A stretch of DNA of 64,000 nt, from positions 310,001-374,000 of the forward strand of contig BCKT01000012.1 of the NCBI GenBank assembly GCA_003116875.1, in the 5' to 3' direction. Positions 19,997 to 31,765 of the stretch are shown here, piece by piece (position 1 is the stretch's first letter; each line of letters opens with the position of its first letter). The notes under the pieces are model-generated. The model was not told the DNA's origin. It ran no database searches and saw only the letters and a list, made by a program, of their open reading frames with translations. Origin of the DNA: Takashimella koratensis. Its lineage: Eukaryota > Basidiomycota > Tremellomycetes > Trichosporonales > Tetragoniomycetaceae. A program made the translations under genes and the position numbers.

Positions 19997-22286
19997 TCAA
20001 AGCACTGTCTCCTCTCTGTGCGGACCGTCGTGGTCGAGACTGTTTCGGTCGTTGGTCCCGATGTGACTCTGGCTCGCATTTTTGATCTCTTTCTCGTGCT
20101 CGAGCGACGTCGAGGATGCCAAGGTGGTCTGGACGCCCGAGCCAAGGTGCGACTCGAGGTCGGGCGGAGCGAGGGAGCGGAGGGACCTGGACGTGCGCCA
20201 TGCTGGGGTTCCAGAGAGGTAGATCGCGTCGACCCTACAGATACTTTATGAGCGACAGAATGAAGGGATAAAAGGCTAATCCTAGAAGAAATGTCACTTC
20301 CCATACTTACTCTTCAATCGTCAATCCGGCCGTCTCGGGGACGCAAAGGAAAACGAATATGAACCTTGGGAAGTCAGCATATTAGTCACAAGCTTGAGGA
20401 GTTTGAACACGTACGCGAGAGCAAGACAGCCAGCCCAAACAAAAGTGACCGACGTTCCGATCCGGGCTTGAATCTGTGGAGCAGCGAAAGCGATGATCAA
20501 ATTGGCCAACCAATTCGCTCCAGCTCCCATGGTAACACACAAACTGCTGAGACGAATCGGGAACGTCTCGGCACAGACGACCCACGAGACTGGACCCCAT
20601 GATGCTGCAAAGCTAGCGACGAAGAGGCAGGTGAAACCGATCAAGATGTAGCCGGCGGTAGGGTCGAGCGGGTGCGCGTTGGAGATGGCGCCAACGATGA
20701 GTTGACCGGCGAACATGAGGAGAGCGCCGAGGAGGAGGACAGGGCGACGACCGAGCCGCTCGACGGCGATCAACCCCGGAAGGGACATGATGACGTTGAC
20801 CGAGGCGATAATGATTTGAAATACGTCTAAGGCGATGATCAGTGTTTAAGCTGGCTGAGAGAAAGGAAAAAGATAAGACTCACAGGCGTTGGTGAGCCCC
20901 GCTGTCTTTGCGAATTGGATCCCGTAGGAGAAGTAAAAATTGACCCCGGTTGCTTGTTGTCCAAATTGTACGACGAGGCCGATCATCGTACGCCACAGGA
21001 TCCGATCGTGGGTTGAGAAACACTCAATGTAGCGAGGTTGGCCACGAGCCTGTTCCATGGCAACTTTGACTTGGACCTGTGTGATTTCGTACTATGTAAC
21101 ACCGGGGGTCAGCCACTCCTAAGGCCGATGTGAAGGGGAGGGGAGGACTTACGTCGATTTGAGGGTCGGTGTAAGGGAGACCTCGAAGGCGAGACAAACT
21201 GTGACGGCATTCAATCCAGCGACCCGACTTGGCCAGGAACCTAGGCGATTCTGGGGCCGAGACAAAGGCGATGAGGAGGATGAGGTCGAACGCCATTTGA
21301 AGACCAACGGGAACGCGCCAGCTATGATGAAGTTAGTGTTTGCTCTTCAACTGGAACCATCAGGACAACTCACGTCATGTCGCCCGAGTGTGTGCTCATG
21401 ACCCAGTTGACCATGGAGATGATCCAGATCCCCATCGTCACGCACAGTTGGAAACTCCCTACAAAGGTCAGTGACGAACGTGACTAGGTGGAGAAGGGAA
21501 GAGCAAGAGCCTTGGGCCCAACTCACCAGTGATGAGACCGCGGTATAGTGGCGGTGCCGACTCGGCCTGGAAGACGGGAACGAGGCCGGAGGTCGCGCCG
21601 ATTCCGAGTCCAGTAAGGAGTCGAGCGACGTAGATCTGCTGGTAAACTTGTCCCGAAGTCTGTGATTTGTCAGCCATGATCATGTGCAGAGGGAGGGAAG
21701 AGGGCGAGAGGCTGAAGAGCAAACTTACTTCGATAGCTGCGCCGATCATGTGGACCAGGATGAAAGCGATACACGTTGTACGAAGTCCAAACTACCGTAA
21801 CAGTGTCAGCACAAGAAGCCTTGTGCGGTGAGGGGGAAGGTTAAGGCTTACCCTGCTAGCGATTGAGCCAGAACCGACAGAGCCGAGGATGGCGCCGAGA
21901 CCAAGCATACCGGTGATAGCGCTTTGACGGGTGGGGCTGAGGGTACATATGTCGGCGGTGCATGTGCCAAAGCGGCGGATGTAGGAGGGCATGTTGAACT
22001 GGACGGTGGGCGAGTGCAGGTGATGATGAGCGGAAGGTAACAGTGGGGATACAAACGACACAAGAATCACAACGTCAGCTTCGGGATAGGTGGCGAAGGT
22101 GCATGGTATACGGACGAGAGTGAGAGGAACAAGTGGCAACAATGGACAGCAAGTGGCAGAGACAAAAGTGTTGTCGACTTGGGGACTTACCAAACCCGAT
22201 CCTTCAGAGGTACCCCAGCCGAGAATGACGCCAGCGAGGCTCTGAACGAGACAGAGCACGAGTGCCTTGCTGTTGTGTTCTGCCAT
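19997..22286 (-). CDS. MFS sugar transporter
   Basis: Major facilitator of the sugar porter family, a twelve-helix plasma-membrane importer. Start ATG at 22284-22286 (MAEHNSKALVLCLVQSLAG). Hallmarks in order: GMLGLGAILGSVGSGSIASR, ARLLTGLGIGATSGLVPVF then QAESAPPLYRG, APESPRFLAKSGR, VVQFGQQATGVNFYFSYG, AVERLGRRPVLLLGAL, WVVCAETFPIRLSSL and PETAGLTIEE. The final exon after an intron gives VDAIYLSGTPAW, then a charged cytosolic tail, stop at 19997-19999. About seven introns. The exact sugar cannot be read from sequence. The usual PETKG near the end is PETAG here. Confidence 0.93.
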
Positions 22287-23040
22287 TGTGTAAATGTTAT
22301 GTCGTGGTATAAGTTGGTATAAGTTATGTGGGGAAGAATGGACGAGGGGTGGGAAAGAGGAGGTGAACGGAGCGAGGCGTGGGGCTGAAGAAGAAGAGGT
22401 TTTATACTCTCGATACTCACATCGTGGACAAAAGCAAGTGAACGGACAACTGACCTCCCCAAGATCAGTATCTCGCTGACTCACACCACACTAAGTGCCG
22501 AGGCCATCGTTGTAAGCGAGGTTGAGGATCTGGGTCGATGACATGGTCTCCTCCTTTCCCCAAAGATATCGACGTTGGCGTCGACGATAGTGCCGCTCAG
22601 TCTGCCGCTCGGTTGGTACTGGTGATGTGGATAGGCTGGTGGATGGGAAGGTTTTCGCTAGATGCGTGAGCGATGACGCAGGCGACCAAATGAAGCTGTG
22701 GAACGAGGGAAACCAGGAGAAGGAGGCAGTGTGAAGGGAAAGTAAGTGTTAGTGACAACGAATAGTGCGGTGGATTTGAAGTTGATGCTTCTAGACTATT
22801 CAGAAGTTGTGTATCGGGTTTAGCGTCAGTGGGGAGCTGCTCGCCGGCGGGACGACTGTGAGGTTGGTTGTTCTCTGCTCCCGTTAGCTCGCTGGAATAT
22901 GCGCTAGGGTAGAGATCGGCGGTATTCCCTTGACTACCGACTACCGATGACCGTTACCGCCGTCATCGACACTTGCCTGTCTCCGCTTTCCTCCTTCTTT
23001 CAACCAGACACACACCGCCACATCCACACACCCCGGACAC

Positions 23041-23105
<65 letters not shown>

Positions 23106-23619
23106 TTCTTCTCTTCCCTGCCTTCCTTGGTCCCCGTCCCTTGTCTACCATATCGCCTAGAGTCCCAGGAGACACACTTGTGCTAGCGCTCTTGACCGGT
23201 TCGTAACCGAAGTGCATCACTCCGCCTTCGGCTCCTCCGCTGGTCGCGCAGATCAGGCACAAATAAGGCCACGAGGACGAGCCACATGCCCGCTACCCGC
23301 TGGCGGCGATGTCATCTGTCCCTCCTCCTGGATTCATAGTGGAGACGGGAGCAAACGCCGTTGATGAAGGTCAATCGAAGCGCGCTAGAACACCTGGTAG
23401 CTTGCTCCTTATGACGAAGAGATGTGTGTGGTGTTAGAGTTGGGTGGTCCAGCCACGAGCCAGACTTGCCACTGGATGTATTTGCCAAACACAGGCCCCC
23501 TATATTACTCCCCTTGACACCTCTACCGACGGAACCAAAATTCCCTGACTGTATTCAACGCTGCAATCTCCTTCACCTTGGTCCTCATCCATCCATCCAT
23601 CCATCCACCCCACCTCACC
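22287..23619. other. long divergent spacer with poly-C tract
   Basis: A 1,333-base region between the MFS transporter and LSM3 starts. It holds a near-perfect poly-C tract and pyrimidine-rich leaders. ORFs overlapping it are low-complexity or antisense, and none is supported. Confidence 0.5.
23043..23105. repeat. poly-C tract, 62 C with one T
   Basis: Thirty-one C, a single T at 23074, then thirty-one C. It lies between two divergent genes, about 515 bases upstream of the LSM3 start. Confidence 0.95.
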
Positions 23620-24246
23620 ATGGAAGACGTCGCCAACGCAAGCATCAACGAGCCTCTGGACCTCGTCAAGCTCGCCCTGGGAGAGTAAGTGTGGCATGCC
23701 GCCTCTCTCCGCTAGCTGTACACTGACAAGTATTAGACGCGTGTTCATCAAGATGCGCAACGACCGGACACTCTCGGGCGTCTTGCATGTGAGCCGCCTC
23801 TCCTCTTCTTTATCCACCACCAAGATCACTCCTCAAGCCTTGCATAAACGATGCTAATTGGATCCAGGCCTACGACGCGCATATGAACCTAGTCCTCTCT
23901 CAAGTTGAGGAGACAATACACATTGTGGACGTGACGGAAGATGGCCAGGCTCTTCCCGCCAAGGTGAGTTGCTGACCATTCTTGACGGAGAACAGCAACG
24001 AAACACCTTGGATTACAGGACTGACATGTTATCTATCTACAGGTCGAGCGACGGAACATGGAGATGCTGTTTGTTCGTGGTGACGGTGTGATCCTCGTAA
24101 GCTCCTTCTCCCACTCCCCTCCCCTGTCCTCCCTTTCCCCACTCCCTCCTTCCCATGCCATCCGATCAGATTGTCTCTCTACTTGATCACACATGCCATT
24201 ACGCACGCCGATATCTGACGCCTTGCAGGTCTCGCCACAGCAATGA
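23620..24246 (+). CDS. LSM3: U6 snRNA-associated Sm-like protein LSm3
   Basis: Subunit of the LSm2-8 ring that binds U6 snRNA and of LSm1-7 in mRNA decay. Start at 23620 (MEDVANASINEPLDLVKLAL), then RVFIKMRNDRTLSGVLH (Sm1 core), AYDAHMNLVLSQVEETIH, and the Sm2 motif MEMLFVRGDGVILVSPQQ, stop at 24244-24246. About 90 residues, the normal family length. Four introns; the last donor follows VIL at about 24097 and the final exon encodes only VSPQQ. Confidence 0.96.
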
Positions 24247-24577
24247 TTCTTCATCACCCGCCTCGCCTTGTCCTTCTTCGACCACTCCACCTCCTCATCT
24301 GTTCTTACCCACCCCATGTCGCAACATGATGCATCGATACCTCAGCTTTCATTTGAAACATTCCCTTCTACTCGAACATTCCCTTCTACTCACCACCCCA
24401 CCCAACGCGTCAATCATCCTTGAAGGCACTTATAGCCAAGCAGACATCCTATGACATGCTGCATGAGTGGTATGAATAGTCGACTAGGTACTTAGTCAAC
24501 TACGATGTCGAGATATGACACGTTCCACAAGCACCTACACCCTCCCACCTCCCTTCACAAGTAGCTATGACCTCCCT
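24247..24577. other. convergent 3' spacer
   Basis: A 331-base spacer between LSM3 and the downstream minus-strand gene. A CATTCCCTTCTACTCGAA-type motif is repeated near 24358-24390. No gene is seen. Confidence 0.4.
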
Positions 24578-26003
24578 TCACCGACCCATCGCGACCTGAG
24601 AGCCCACAGCGGCGCTCTCCGTCCCTGTGAGACTGTAGTCTTCATTCCCTTCCGAGAAATGCTCGTTATCCTCTCCATCCATTTCATCTTCATCCATCTC
24701 ACCCGTTGCCGCCTCACCTTCCCTATCTGGATCCAGGGGCATCCCCGTTCCATCGTACTCCCTCTCTTCACGGCCATCGTACCCTTCATCATTGAATATA
24801 TCCCCACTCACACCATCGCCGTCCCCATACTCGTTCCAATCCAGATCGCCATCGCTGTCGTACTCGTCGAAATCGGCACCACCAGTGCCACCACCCGCTG
24901 CGCTGCCGCCGGTTCGGGTCCGGCGGGTGTAGAGGGCGTTGATTCGAGCAGATTGCTCAGCGCGGGAAATCTCGTCCTCGTGTGCACCTCTCTGAGCAGG
25001 TCGCGGCCGGCGACGGGTACGTTGTCCCAAGGACCGTTGAGAGCTGGTAGACGAAGTGAGAGGCTTGGATGACGAGGTAGACGGGCCGTCGAGAGTTAGC
25101 GCGGCGAGTTCGGCAGCTGTCTTGTTCTCAAAGTCGCGGTCGCCCAGTGCGATACTCTGTGCAATGGGTCTGTTAGTGGCACGAAAAATCAAATGATAGT
25201 CGTCAGCGATCGAAACAAGACTCGTGGGGGTATGGGGGAGAGTCATGTAAACTCGTTCACTGGGGCGGAGGGTTGGTCTTAACTCACAGCATGATCCCAT
25301 TGTTCGGCCGTTGTTCCTCTTGCTGTCGAATAAAGTCGAGGGCTCTTTGCTTCCCATTCGTCGCCGATGTCCTCCTCCCCACCATCCCCGTGAACGCAGT
25401 TGGTGAGCTGGCAAGGACTGACCCATTGGCCTTCCCTCCTTGTACAGGCACTGGCACTCCTGCTCCATTCGTACCTCCTCCTCCCCCTCCTCCGCTATCC
25501 CCTACATCCATGTGTCCCATCCCGCTCGTCGCTGTCTCCAGTAGCAGCTCTGCCTCTCGTGCTTTGAGCTGTGCGCGCACGGCCAAGAGTTTGTCCCGCA
25601 CCGAGTCGCCGGAGGGGGACGACGCGGCGGACATTGACCCGCCTCCTGGTGTGGTTGTGTTTGCGATCGACGCGGAAGTCGAAGTCGTTGCTGAGCTCGG
25701 CTCGGTGCCGTTAGCCTGCGCTGTGGTGGGGATGCCGCCGGCGAACCCCACGCTCGCTTGCGGGCTGGACGATAGCGTATACGGTGATTGGGTCTGTGGC
25801 GGTCGCGGTGGCGGGGAGACGAAGCCCGTAGTTGGGTTAGAAGAGAATAAACCAGAGTTGAGTACCCGCTCGTTACGCGCAAGTCGGTCACGGACTTGAG
25901 CGAGGTTCAGGTGGGATATGTCGTCAGCGCCAGAGATGGAGATGGATTGGCGCTGGGGTCGACGAGTCGGGATCGACCGCGCAGGTGGGGTGATGGGTGC
26001 CAT
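24578..26003 (-). CDS. hypothetical low-complexity protein
   Basis: Two exons (about 25288-26003 and 24578-25154) joined by one intron, about 430 residues; the start MAPITPPARSIPTRRPQRQ is at 26003. A conserved-looking motif LNLAQVRDRLARNERVLNSG lies near residue 34. There is a predicted helix SVRDKLLAVRAQLKAREAEL near residue 135, and ALDFIRQQEEQRPNNGIM sits at the junction. The second exon has IALGDRDFENKTAAELAAL, a basic patch GQRTRRRPRPAQRG, and a very acidic end rich in D, E, G and Y. No catalytic domain or family is recognised. Charged blocks and the absence of membrane segments would fit a nuclear or cytosolic scaffold, which is inference. Confidence 0.7.
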
Positions 26004-27018
26004 ATTGGCTAGGGCGGGTGTGGTGTGGTGTTGTGTTGTGTGTTGGGGAAAGGGAGGCGTGGGGAAAGTAGAGGGAGTTGGCGTCGGTGCTGGGTTGACA
26101 AAGAGGTCTTGTCAAGGATAGGTACAGGTCGAAGCTGGTGATGGACTTGAAATTGTGACAGGTGTGCTGGGACAGAACCCGTTGACTGACTGTTGACTGT
26201 CAAGGATTAGCCAGGTTGAGCCGAATGTTGAGTGACGGTGTGAATTGTTGACCAGGGGGATTTGTGGGTTGTCGCTTGAGTTACAGGCTGATAGGGTGGG
26301 TGGGTGGACAGATGCGTGGTTGAATGAGGGGATCCTCGGTTAGGTGATGCCGTTGCCTTGCGTGGTTGTAGAGACGTAATAGCCGCTGGCCGGTTGGTTG
26401 AAGATCGAGTCGAGTCGGTGCGAGGTGCGACTTGAATTGGAAGGAGCTCGGCGGCGGATCGGTATGACTGTGAGTGGTGTTCTTGGCTGTCTGATATGAC
26501 CGATCGATGCGTCTGAGATGAGGTGAGCGGGTGACCGGGTGAGGTAGGTGGTTGTATGGGGGGGCGGTGGTGGGTGTAGAGGTGTGGACAGTCGCTGTCT
26601 CTGTTTCTGTCTCGTGCCGCTTATTCCAACCCAGTGACGTACACAGGATAGGCCTGGGGAATTTGAATCAAACATTCACAAAGCTCAAATAGGCTCGTCA
26701 AGTCTGCCCTTCTCGCCTGCCAAAGCCCACGCGGGCCTAAAATTTCAACATGGGCGCAACTTTTTTCACCCTTTCATCGTCAGTGTCACTCGTCTCGTTG
26801 TTGATCATCTCCAACCACCTATCTACCACCTTTGCATCTACCCTCCTATCCATCCTCACGACGTAGACCCTCGGCGCGAGCATCTCCGACTTACCTACTT
26901 CTTTCTCTCCTCGACCTGGCTGTCTTCTCGTCTAAAGCCGTGACCACAATTTCGTATAAGAACAACAAGACCCTCCTTCATCTCATCTCGTCATCTCCCT
27001 CGCTTACTCTTATCGATC
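26004..27018. promoter_or_regulatory. divergent intergenic region upstream of RPB5
   Basis: About 1 kb between head-to-head starts. The right part is pyrimidine-rich (a typical fungal leader) up to the RPB5 ATG. The left part has TGTTGTG and GACTG-type near-repeats. No gene is supported. Confidence 0.4.
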
Positions 27019-28281
27019 ATGTCCATGGAGGCAGACAGGGAGCTTGCTCGGTTGTGGAGGGTGTCGCGGACAGTGCACGAGATGATCCGGGATAGGGTAA
27101 GTCTGGATCCTTGTTGTCCTCAGCGGATCGAACACTATGCGTTGAGTTACACCTGGCGCGAAAGAGGCGCAGGACGGATGAGGTGTGGTGATTCGTCGGA
27201 AGAACGTCTTGGCTGATCATTTGCGTCGTGATCTGGACTATAGGGATACCTCGTGGCAGACTACGAGATCTCGATGCCTTTCGATGCGTTCAAGGACATG
27301 TACGGTGGTGCTGGCCAAGCAGAGTGAGTTCGGGTGTTTACTTCGCATATCATCATCATCACGACGACCGAAGGTTTGGAGAATCTGGATTCCTTGTCTG
27401 TGCGAACACGATCTCAAGCTAACGATGTGGACACATTTCAGTCGCCCGAAAATGTCGTTTCACGCAGACCACGGCGAGAACGCAAACGACCGGATTTACA
27501 TTTATTTTTGCAACGAGAAGAGCGTGAGCAAGGCGGCTATGAAGACGTGAGTACCCGTATTGAGTAGGGAGTAGCGTGTAGAGTGAAAGGGTGTGTGGTA
27601 GAGTCTTTTCGAGGGGGTGAAGGAAAGAAGAAGATGAGGGTGAGGATGGGAAGGAAAAGCAAATGAGAGAAGTCGGAGGGTAGTGATGTCTAGAGTCGCG
27701 TGCTGATGGAAGGACTACAGGTTCATCACATCGCTTGAACACGTCATGGCCAAGCGGGGAATCATCATCTGGAGTGAGAAAATGTCTCCAGCAGCGAAGA
27801 AGGTAAGTCCTACACTCTCTCTTTTCGCCTGCCAACGTCTCCCTTTCTTGACCCGTTCACACACCCTCCTACCCTTGAGACTCGGTTGCTGACTCTAGCA
27901 GACGCTGCAAGAGATGCAGACCGAGTACATGCTCGAAGACTTTCCCGAAGCCGATTTGCTCGTGAATATCACTCGACACTTTTTGGTCCCCAAACACACG
28001 ATTATGAGACCAGAGGAGAAACAAGCGTTGATCAAGCGATAGTGAGTTGTTGTCACCTTCTTCCTTTACCTCAATATCTGTCCCTGCGAACCAGTTGTTG
28101 CGCACGGCTTTGTGCTTACTCTCTTTCCCCTCTTAGTCGGTTGAAAGATACCCAATTGCCACGAATCATGATGTCTGACCCTGTGGCGCGATACTATGGT
28201 CTTCGGAGGGGTCAAGTGATGAAGATTGAGCGAGCGAGTGAGACGGCAGGTCGGTACATCACTTACCGTATCTGCATGTAA
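27019..28281 (+). CDS. RPB5: RNA polymerase subunit Rpb5 (RPABC1)
   Basis: Subunit shared by RNA polymerases I, II and III. Start at 27019 ([26 protein letters not shown]). Further exons give [20 protein letters not shown], then [56 protein letters not shown], and the archaeal-RpoH-like C-terminal module [42 protein letters not shown], stop at 28281. This last module is the most conserved part of Rpb5. About five introns. Length (about 220 residues) is normal. Confidence 0.97.
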
Positions 28282-29108
28282 AGATGGGGTCAGCAGAAGG
28301 CGTGGTAGTCAATGGTGCGAAGTCAGGAGTCAGTCGTCTTTGGGTGGTTTAGTTGGGTCGATTAGTTTGGAGGCATTTGTCGTTTCCTTTTACGTTTTGT
28401 TCAATAAATATGGCATCGCATGATCTGTACATCAGCAGGGCAAGGGGCTACGAGCGGGCTCGCCATCGAGTGAGCGGCGCAGTAGTTGCGCGCGGTGCCA
28501 ACTTGGTGCCAATTCTGTGCTGACATCTGTGCTCACTCACTGTGCTCGACTCTGTGCTGATTCTTCGTCAACCCGAAGTGTGAAAGGTGCATGGTCTTCG
28601 AAGACAGACAGCAACCACGCGGACAAGGCTTCCAGTGTTATCAAAATGTCAGGTGCACAGCTGCATAGTCTAAAGATACTTTACTCAAACTAGCGCTCGA
28701 TATGCTCGTGATGGGTTTGTACAGCCAGGCAAGGTGGGATGGACTGGGAGGGTCCTCGTCAACGCAGGCTAGGATCTATAGCGGAATCGTCGTCGTGCGG
28801 TAGGATAGGAATCAGGCAAGGAGAATACTGTAGGCCACAGATGAAGGGGGAGACTGGTGGGAATGAGAATCGACGAAAGAGGTCGTATACGTGCGTAGGA
28901 TGATAAGAGAAACCGAGGTATCGAGAAGAAAAGGAGCCAACTCCGCCAAACGAGAAACAAAATAGTCGAACCAAATGGTGTGTTTAGCTGCCGAACCGAG
29001 ACCGATGATTGAATCCTTAAACGCGATCGTGATTGATTTATTGTACACATAGTCCACCGATGGCGTGAACGCTTTAACGATTTGACCAACGATTTTTTTT
29101 TCTTCTTT
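28282..29108. other. convergent 3' spacer
   Basis: An 827-base stretch between RPB5 and the next minus-strand gene. Short ORFs at 28759-29257 on the minus strand lack homology and compositional support. It probably includes 3' UTRs. Confidence 0.4.
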
Positions 29109-30893
29109 TCACTGTTCCTCGTCGGTGCCCTCATCGTAAGCCACCGGATCCTCAATCTGCACTCCAATCGCCTGGCCGTCCATCGCCGTTTCCGATTCCA
29201 GCTCCAGCCCTTCTGCGTCCACATCAACCATATCGACCACCGCGGCGGCGGGTACAAGCGGCGGGGGGTGCACAGCTAATGGCGCCTGATGCGCCTGGTC
29301 ATGGGAAGGTGTTAGACCACCGTCATCTATCGAGCGTCGGCGGTTGTAGCTCTTCGAGTCGAGATCGGAGAGTGATTTGGTAGCGTATCGGATTGCTCGG
29401 TCGTCTCGTTGACGCTGCATCCATGCGCCCTGCGGTCGTGGATGATCCCAAGTAGGGAGGAGAGGAGTGGGGTGGGGGGAAAGAGAGAAGATAGGGGTCA
29501 GCGCGTGGACTTGGATATGGCAGTGAAGGACAGCGCGGGTTCAGAATAGAAGCAAGAGCACGGAAATAGAGAACTGGAGATAGCTGCGGAACCGCGGGGC
29601 GCCCGTGCGGCAACTGATGGGCCCACAAGGTTGCAAGTCATACCGCGCCGACACCTCGCCAGGCCTTGCTCCCCAGATGAGCTGCTCTGCAAGGACCTCG
29701 ACCGTGCTCTAGCTCACCGCCCAGCCCATTCCAACTACAATCTCTCCCACTCCCCATGGGTTTTGACTCCACACCGGTCCAAGGTCAAAGGAAGACCTGA
29801 ACCCTTACTCACCGCATTAGGCCGCTTCTTCCTCGCCCACTCTTCTTCGAGCTTACGCTGCTCCGCCATCCTCTTCTCCCGCCCAGCAACCGAATTGTCA
29901 AATACCGGTTTACCGATGTCAAAGGTATCGTGGCCTATAAGGGCAGCGGCCGCCGAATTGGGGTCACGGTATCCGACTCCAGCGAGGGCGGAGAAGAAGA
30001 CGATGCAGGCGCTGCGGTGGGAAGTGGGTTTAGGTTGGGAGGCCGGTGTCAGGAGGCGAGGCGAGAGGAGGTGAAAAGGGGTTGAGCGTTAGGAAGCAGA
30101 AGGAGCAGAAGGAGCAGAAGGAGCAGAAGGAGCAGAAGGGAGGATAGAGTAAAAGTAATGTCAGCAATCAATACAAACTCCAGGGAAAGACGCGACTATA
30201 CTGCGATAATAAGTGATAACGATGATGGTGAGAATGATGGTGGAGACGGGCTGTGCGCGCGAGGCGTCCGACTTACATGATGAAAATGATGAGAAACGGC
30301 AAGTTGCTCCTCCGTGCTGACCTTGCGATTCTCCCCGCAAATGCTCTACCCACTTGACCCATTGTGATTTTTCTTCCTCCCTTGCCTAGCCCCGTTCCTG
30401 CGCTTGGTCCACTGAGGAGCCTGATCCCGGCCCCACTTTCGAGGCGGTCGTACTTGTCTGTGAACCGCTCACCGGCGAAATAATTATCCACCCCACCGTT
30501 GCCGTCTTCCCCACCGCCCCCGCCGGAGCCGGTGAGCGGGTGGTGGCCCGGTGTCGCGTAAGGGTACGGGTGCCGGAAGTGTGATTGCTCGTCGTATTTC
30601 AACGGACTTAGGGCCGCAGAGTGCGATCCCGAGTTTGAGCCAGAGACGACGCGAGGGGTTGGAGAGTTGAGGATTGAGGAGGGGACAGGGGTGAAGGTGG
30701 ATGTCGAGACGGAGGAAGGGGAGAAGGTGGAGGAGGAGGAGAAAGTAGAGGTCGCGGTGGATGAGGAAGAGGTGGACGCGGTCGGCAAGTCAGGAGGGGA
30801 AGAGGGGAGTGTGACGGATGTGGGTCGAGGAGAGATTGGTCGACCAAGACTAAGGTCAGGCGCGCTGGGAGCAGAGTCGATAATCGTCGACAT
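29109..30893 (-). CDS. hypothetical single-pass membrane protein
   Basis: Start at 30893 (MSTIIDSAPSAPDLSLGRP). A Ser/Thr/Pro-rich N-terminal arm of about 180 residues precedes a basic patch (GRIARSARRSN). A hydrophobic segment follows, spliced across an intron: LPFLIIFIIACIVFFSALAG, a clear transmembrane helix. After it come DPNSAAALIGHDTFDIGKPV and a charged helix REKRMAEQRKLEEEWARKKR. The tail after another intron reads GAWMQRQRDDRAIRYATKSL and ends acidic at 29109. No family is recognised. Basic residues before the helix suggest a cytosolic N-terminus (positive-inside rule, inference). Intron-spanning continuity of the helix supports the model. Confidence 0.7.
30095..30139. repeat. 9-base tandem repeat AGCAGAAGG x5
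   Basis: Five perfect head-to-tail copies of AGCAGAAGG within an intron of the membrane-protein gene. Confidence 0.95.
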
Positions 30894-31765
30894 GATTGTT
30901 GAAGGTCAGTTCCCGGGACACGAGAAGAGAAGGGAGGCGGGTGATGGGAGGCGCTCGTGGTCGGTGGTCGGTAGTTGGTGGTTGGTGGTGATGGCGATGA
31001 AGGAATGGTTGGTGGTAGGAAGTGAAGAGGAGAGTTGGGGATGGGAGAGAGAGGAAAACAGAGAACAAGAACAAGAGTCAGGACGAGAGGGCGACAGGCA
31101 AGGAGCAAGGCAGCCAGCCAGCAGGGAGTCCAGGGAAGGACACAGGACAGCAGCTCAGGGTAAGGTAGGGATCAGACTCCCTTTGCCATGTCAACAGCAT
31201 CATTATCCCTCATTAGACCCAGCCTAGTCTACCCAATACAATTTTCTTCCCATCTCGAATTAGACATAAGTTTGGGGGGTCAGTATTGCAAATACAAACA
31301 CGAATACGAGGGCCACGTTGCAGGTTCAAACAACTCCCCAGCAGCCAGGCACCGGCGCTGTGACGGGGCCAAAAACGAGTCCAGAGTAACGGTCTGCCTG
31401 TACGCTGAGGGGATGCAAAGTCTCGGCCATAGTGAACGGGGCTGGACAAAGTAGCCGTCAAGGTTTTCTTGGCCCTCGGAACTGAAATGCCATAATCTAT
31501 GCTGTAATACAAAACATGCCGTTCTTCGTGCGCCGCCTGGCCTCCTCATTCCGACGAGGCCACTCTCACCAACATACATACTATCTACTAATTACATGAT
31601 CTATCATATCAGCCATGTACCGCTCTGCAAAGTGTATCTACCTCTTCCTCTGTCCCGAAGAGACAAGGTAAAGAGAAATCGGTAGCACGGCGGTCGGGGA
31701 GGACACTTGAAGAGAGTGGAGGGGAGAGAGGACAACGAAGCACGCCAGCCCACGCTGCGCCGGAC
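30894..31765. other. intergenic, leader of membrane-protein gene
   Basis: An 872-base stretch. On the minus strand the right-adjacent TAF7 3' end and the left-adjacent promoter share it. A CA/ACC-rich pyrimidine leader is seen on the minus strand at 30900-31080. No gene is supported. Confidence 0.4.

Noticed and set aside
28759..29257. Minus-strand ORFs downstream of the membrane-protein gene.
   Set aside because: No homology, overlapping frames, and they fall where the 3' UTR is expected.
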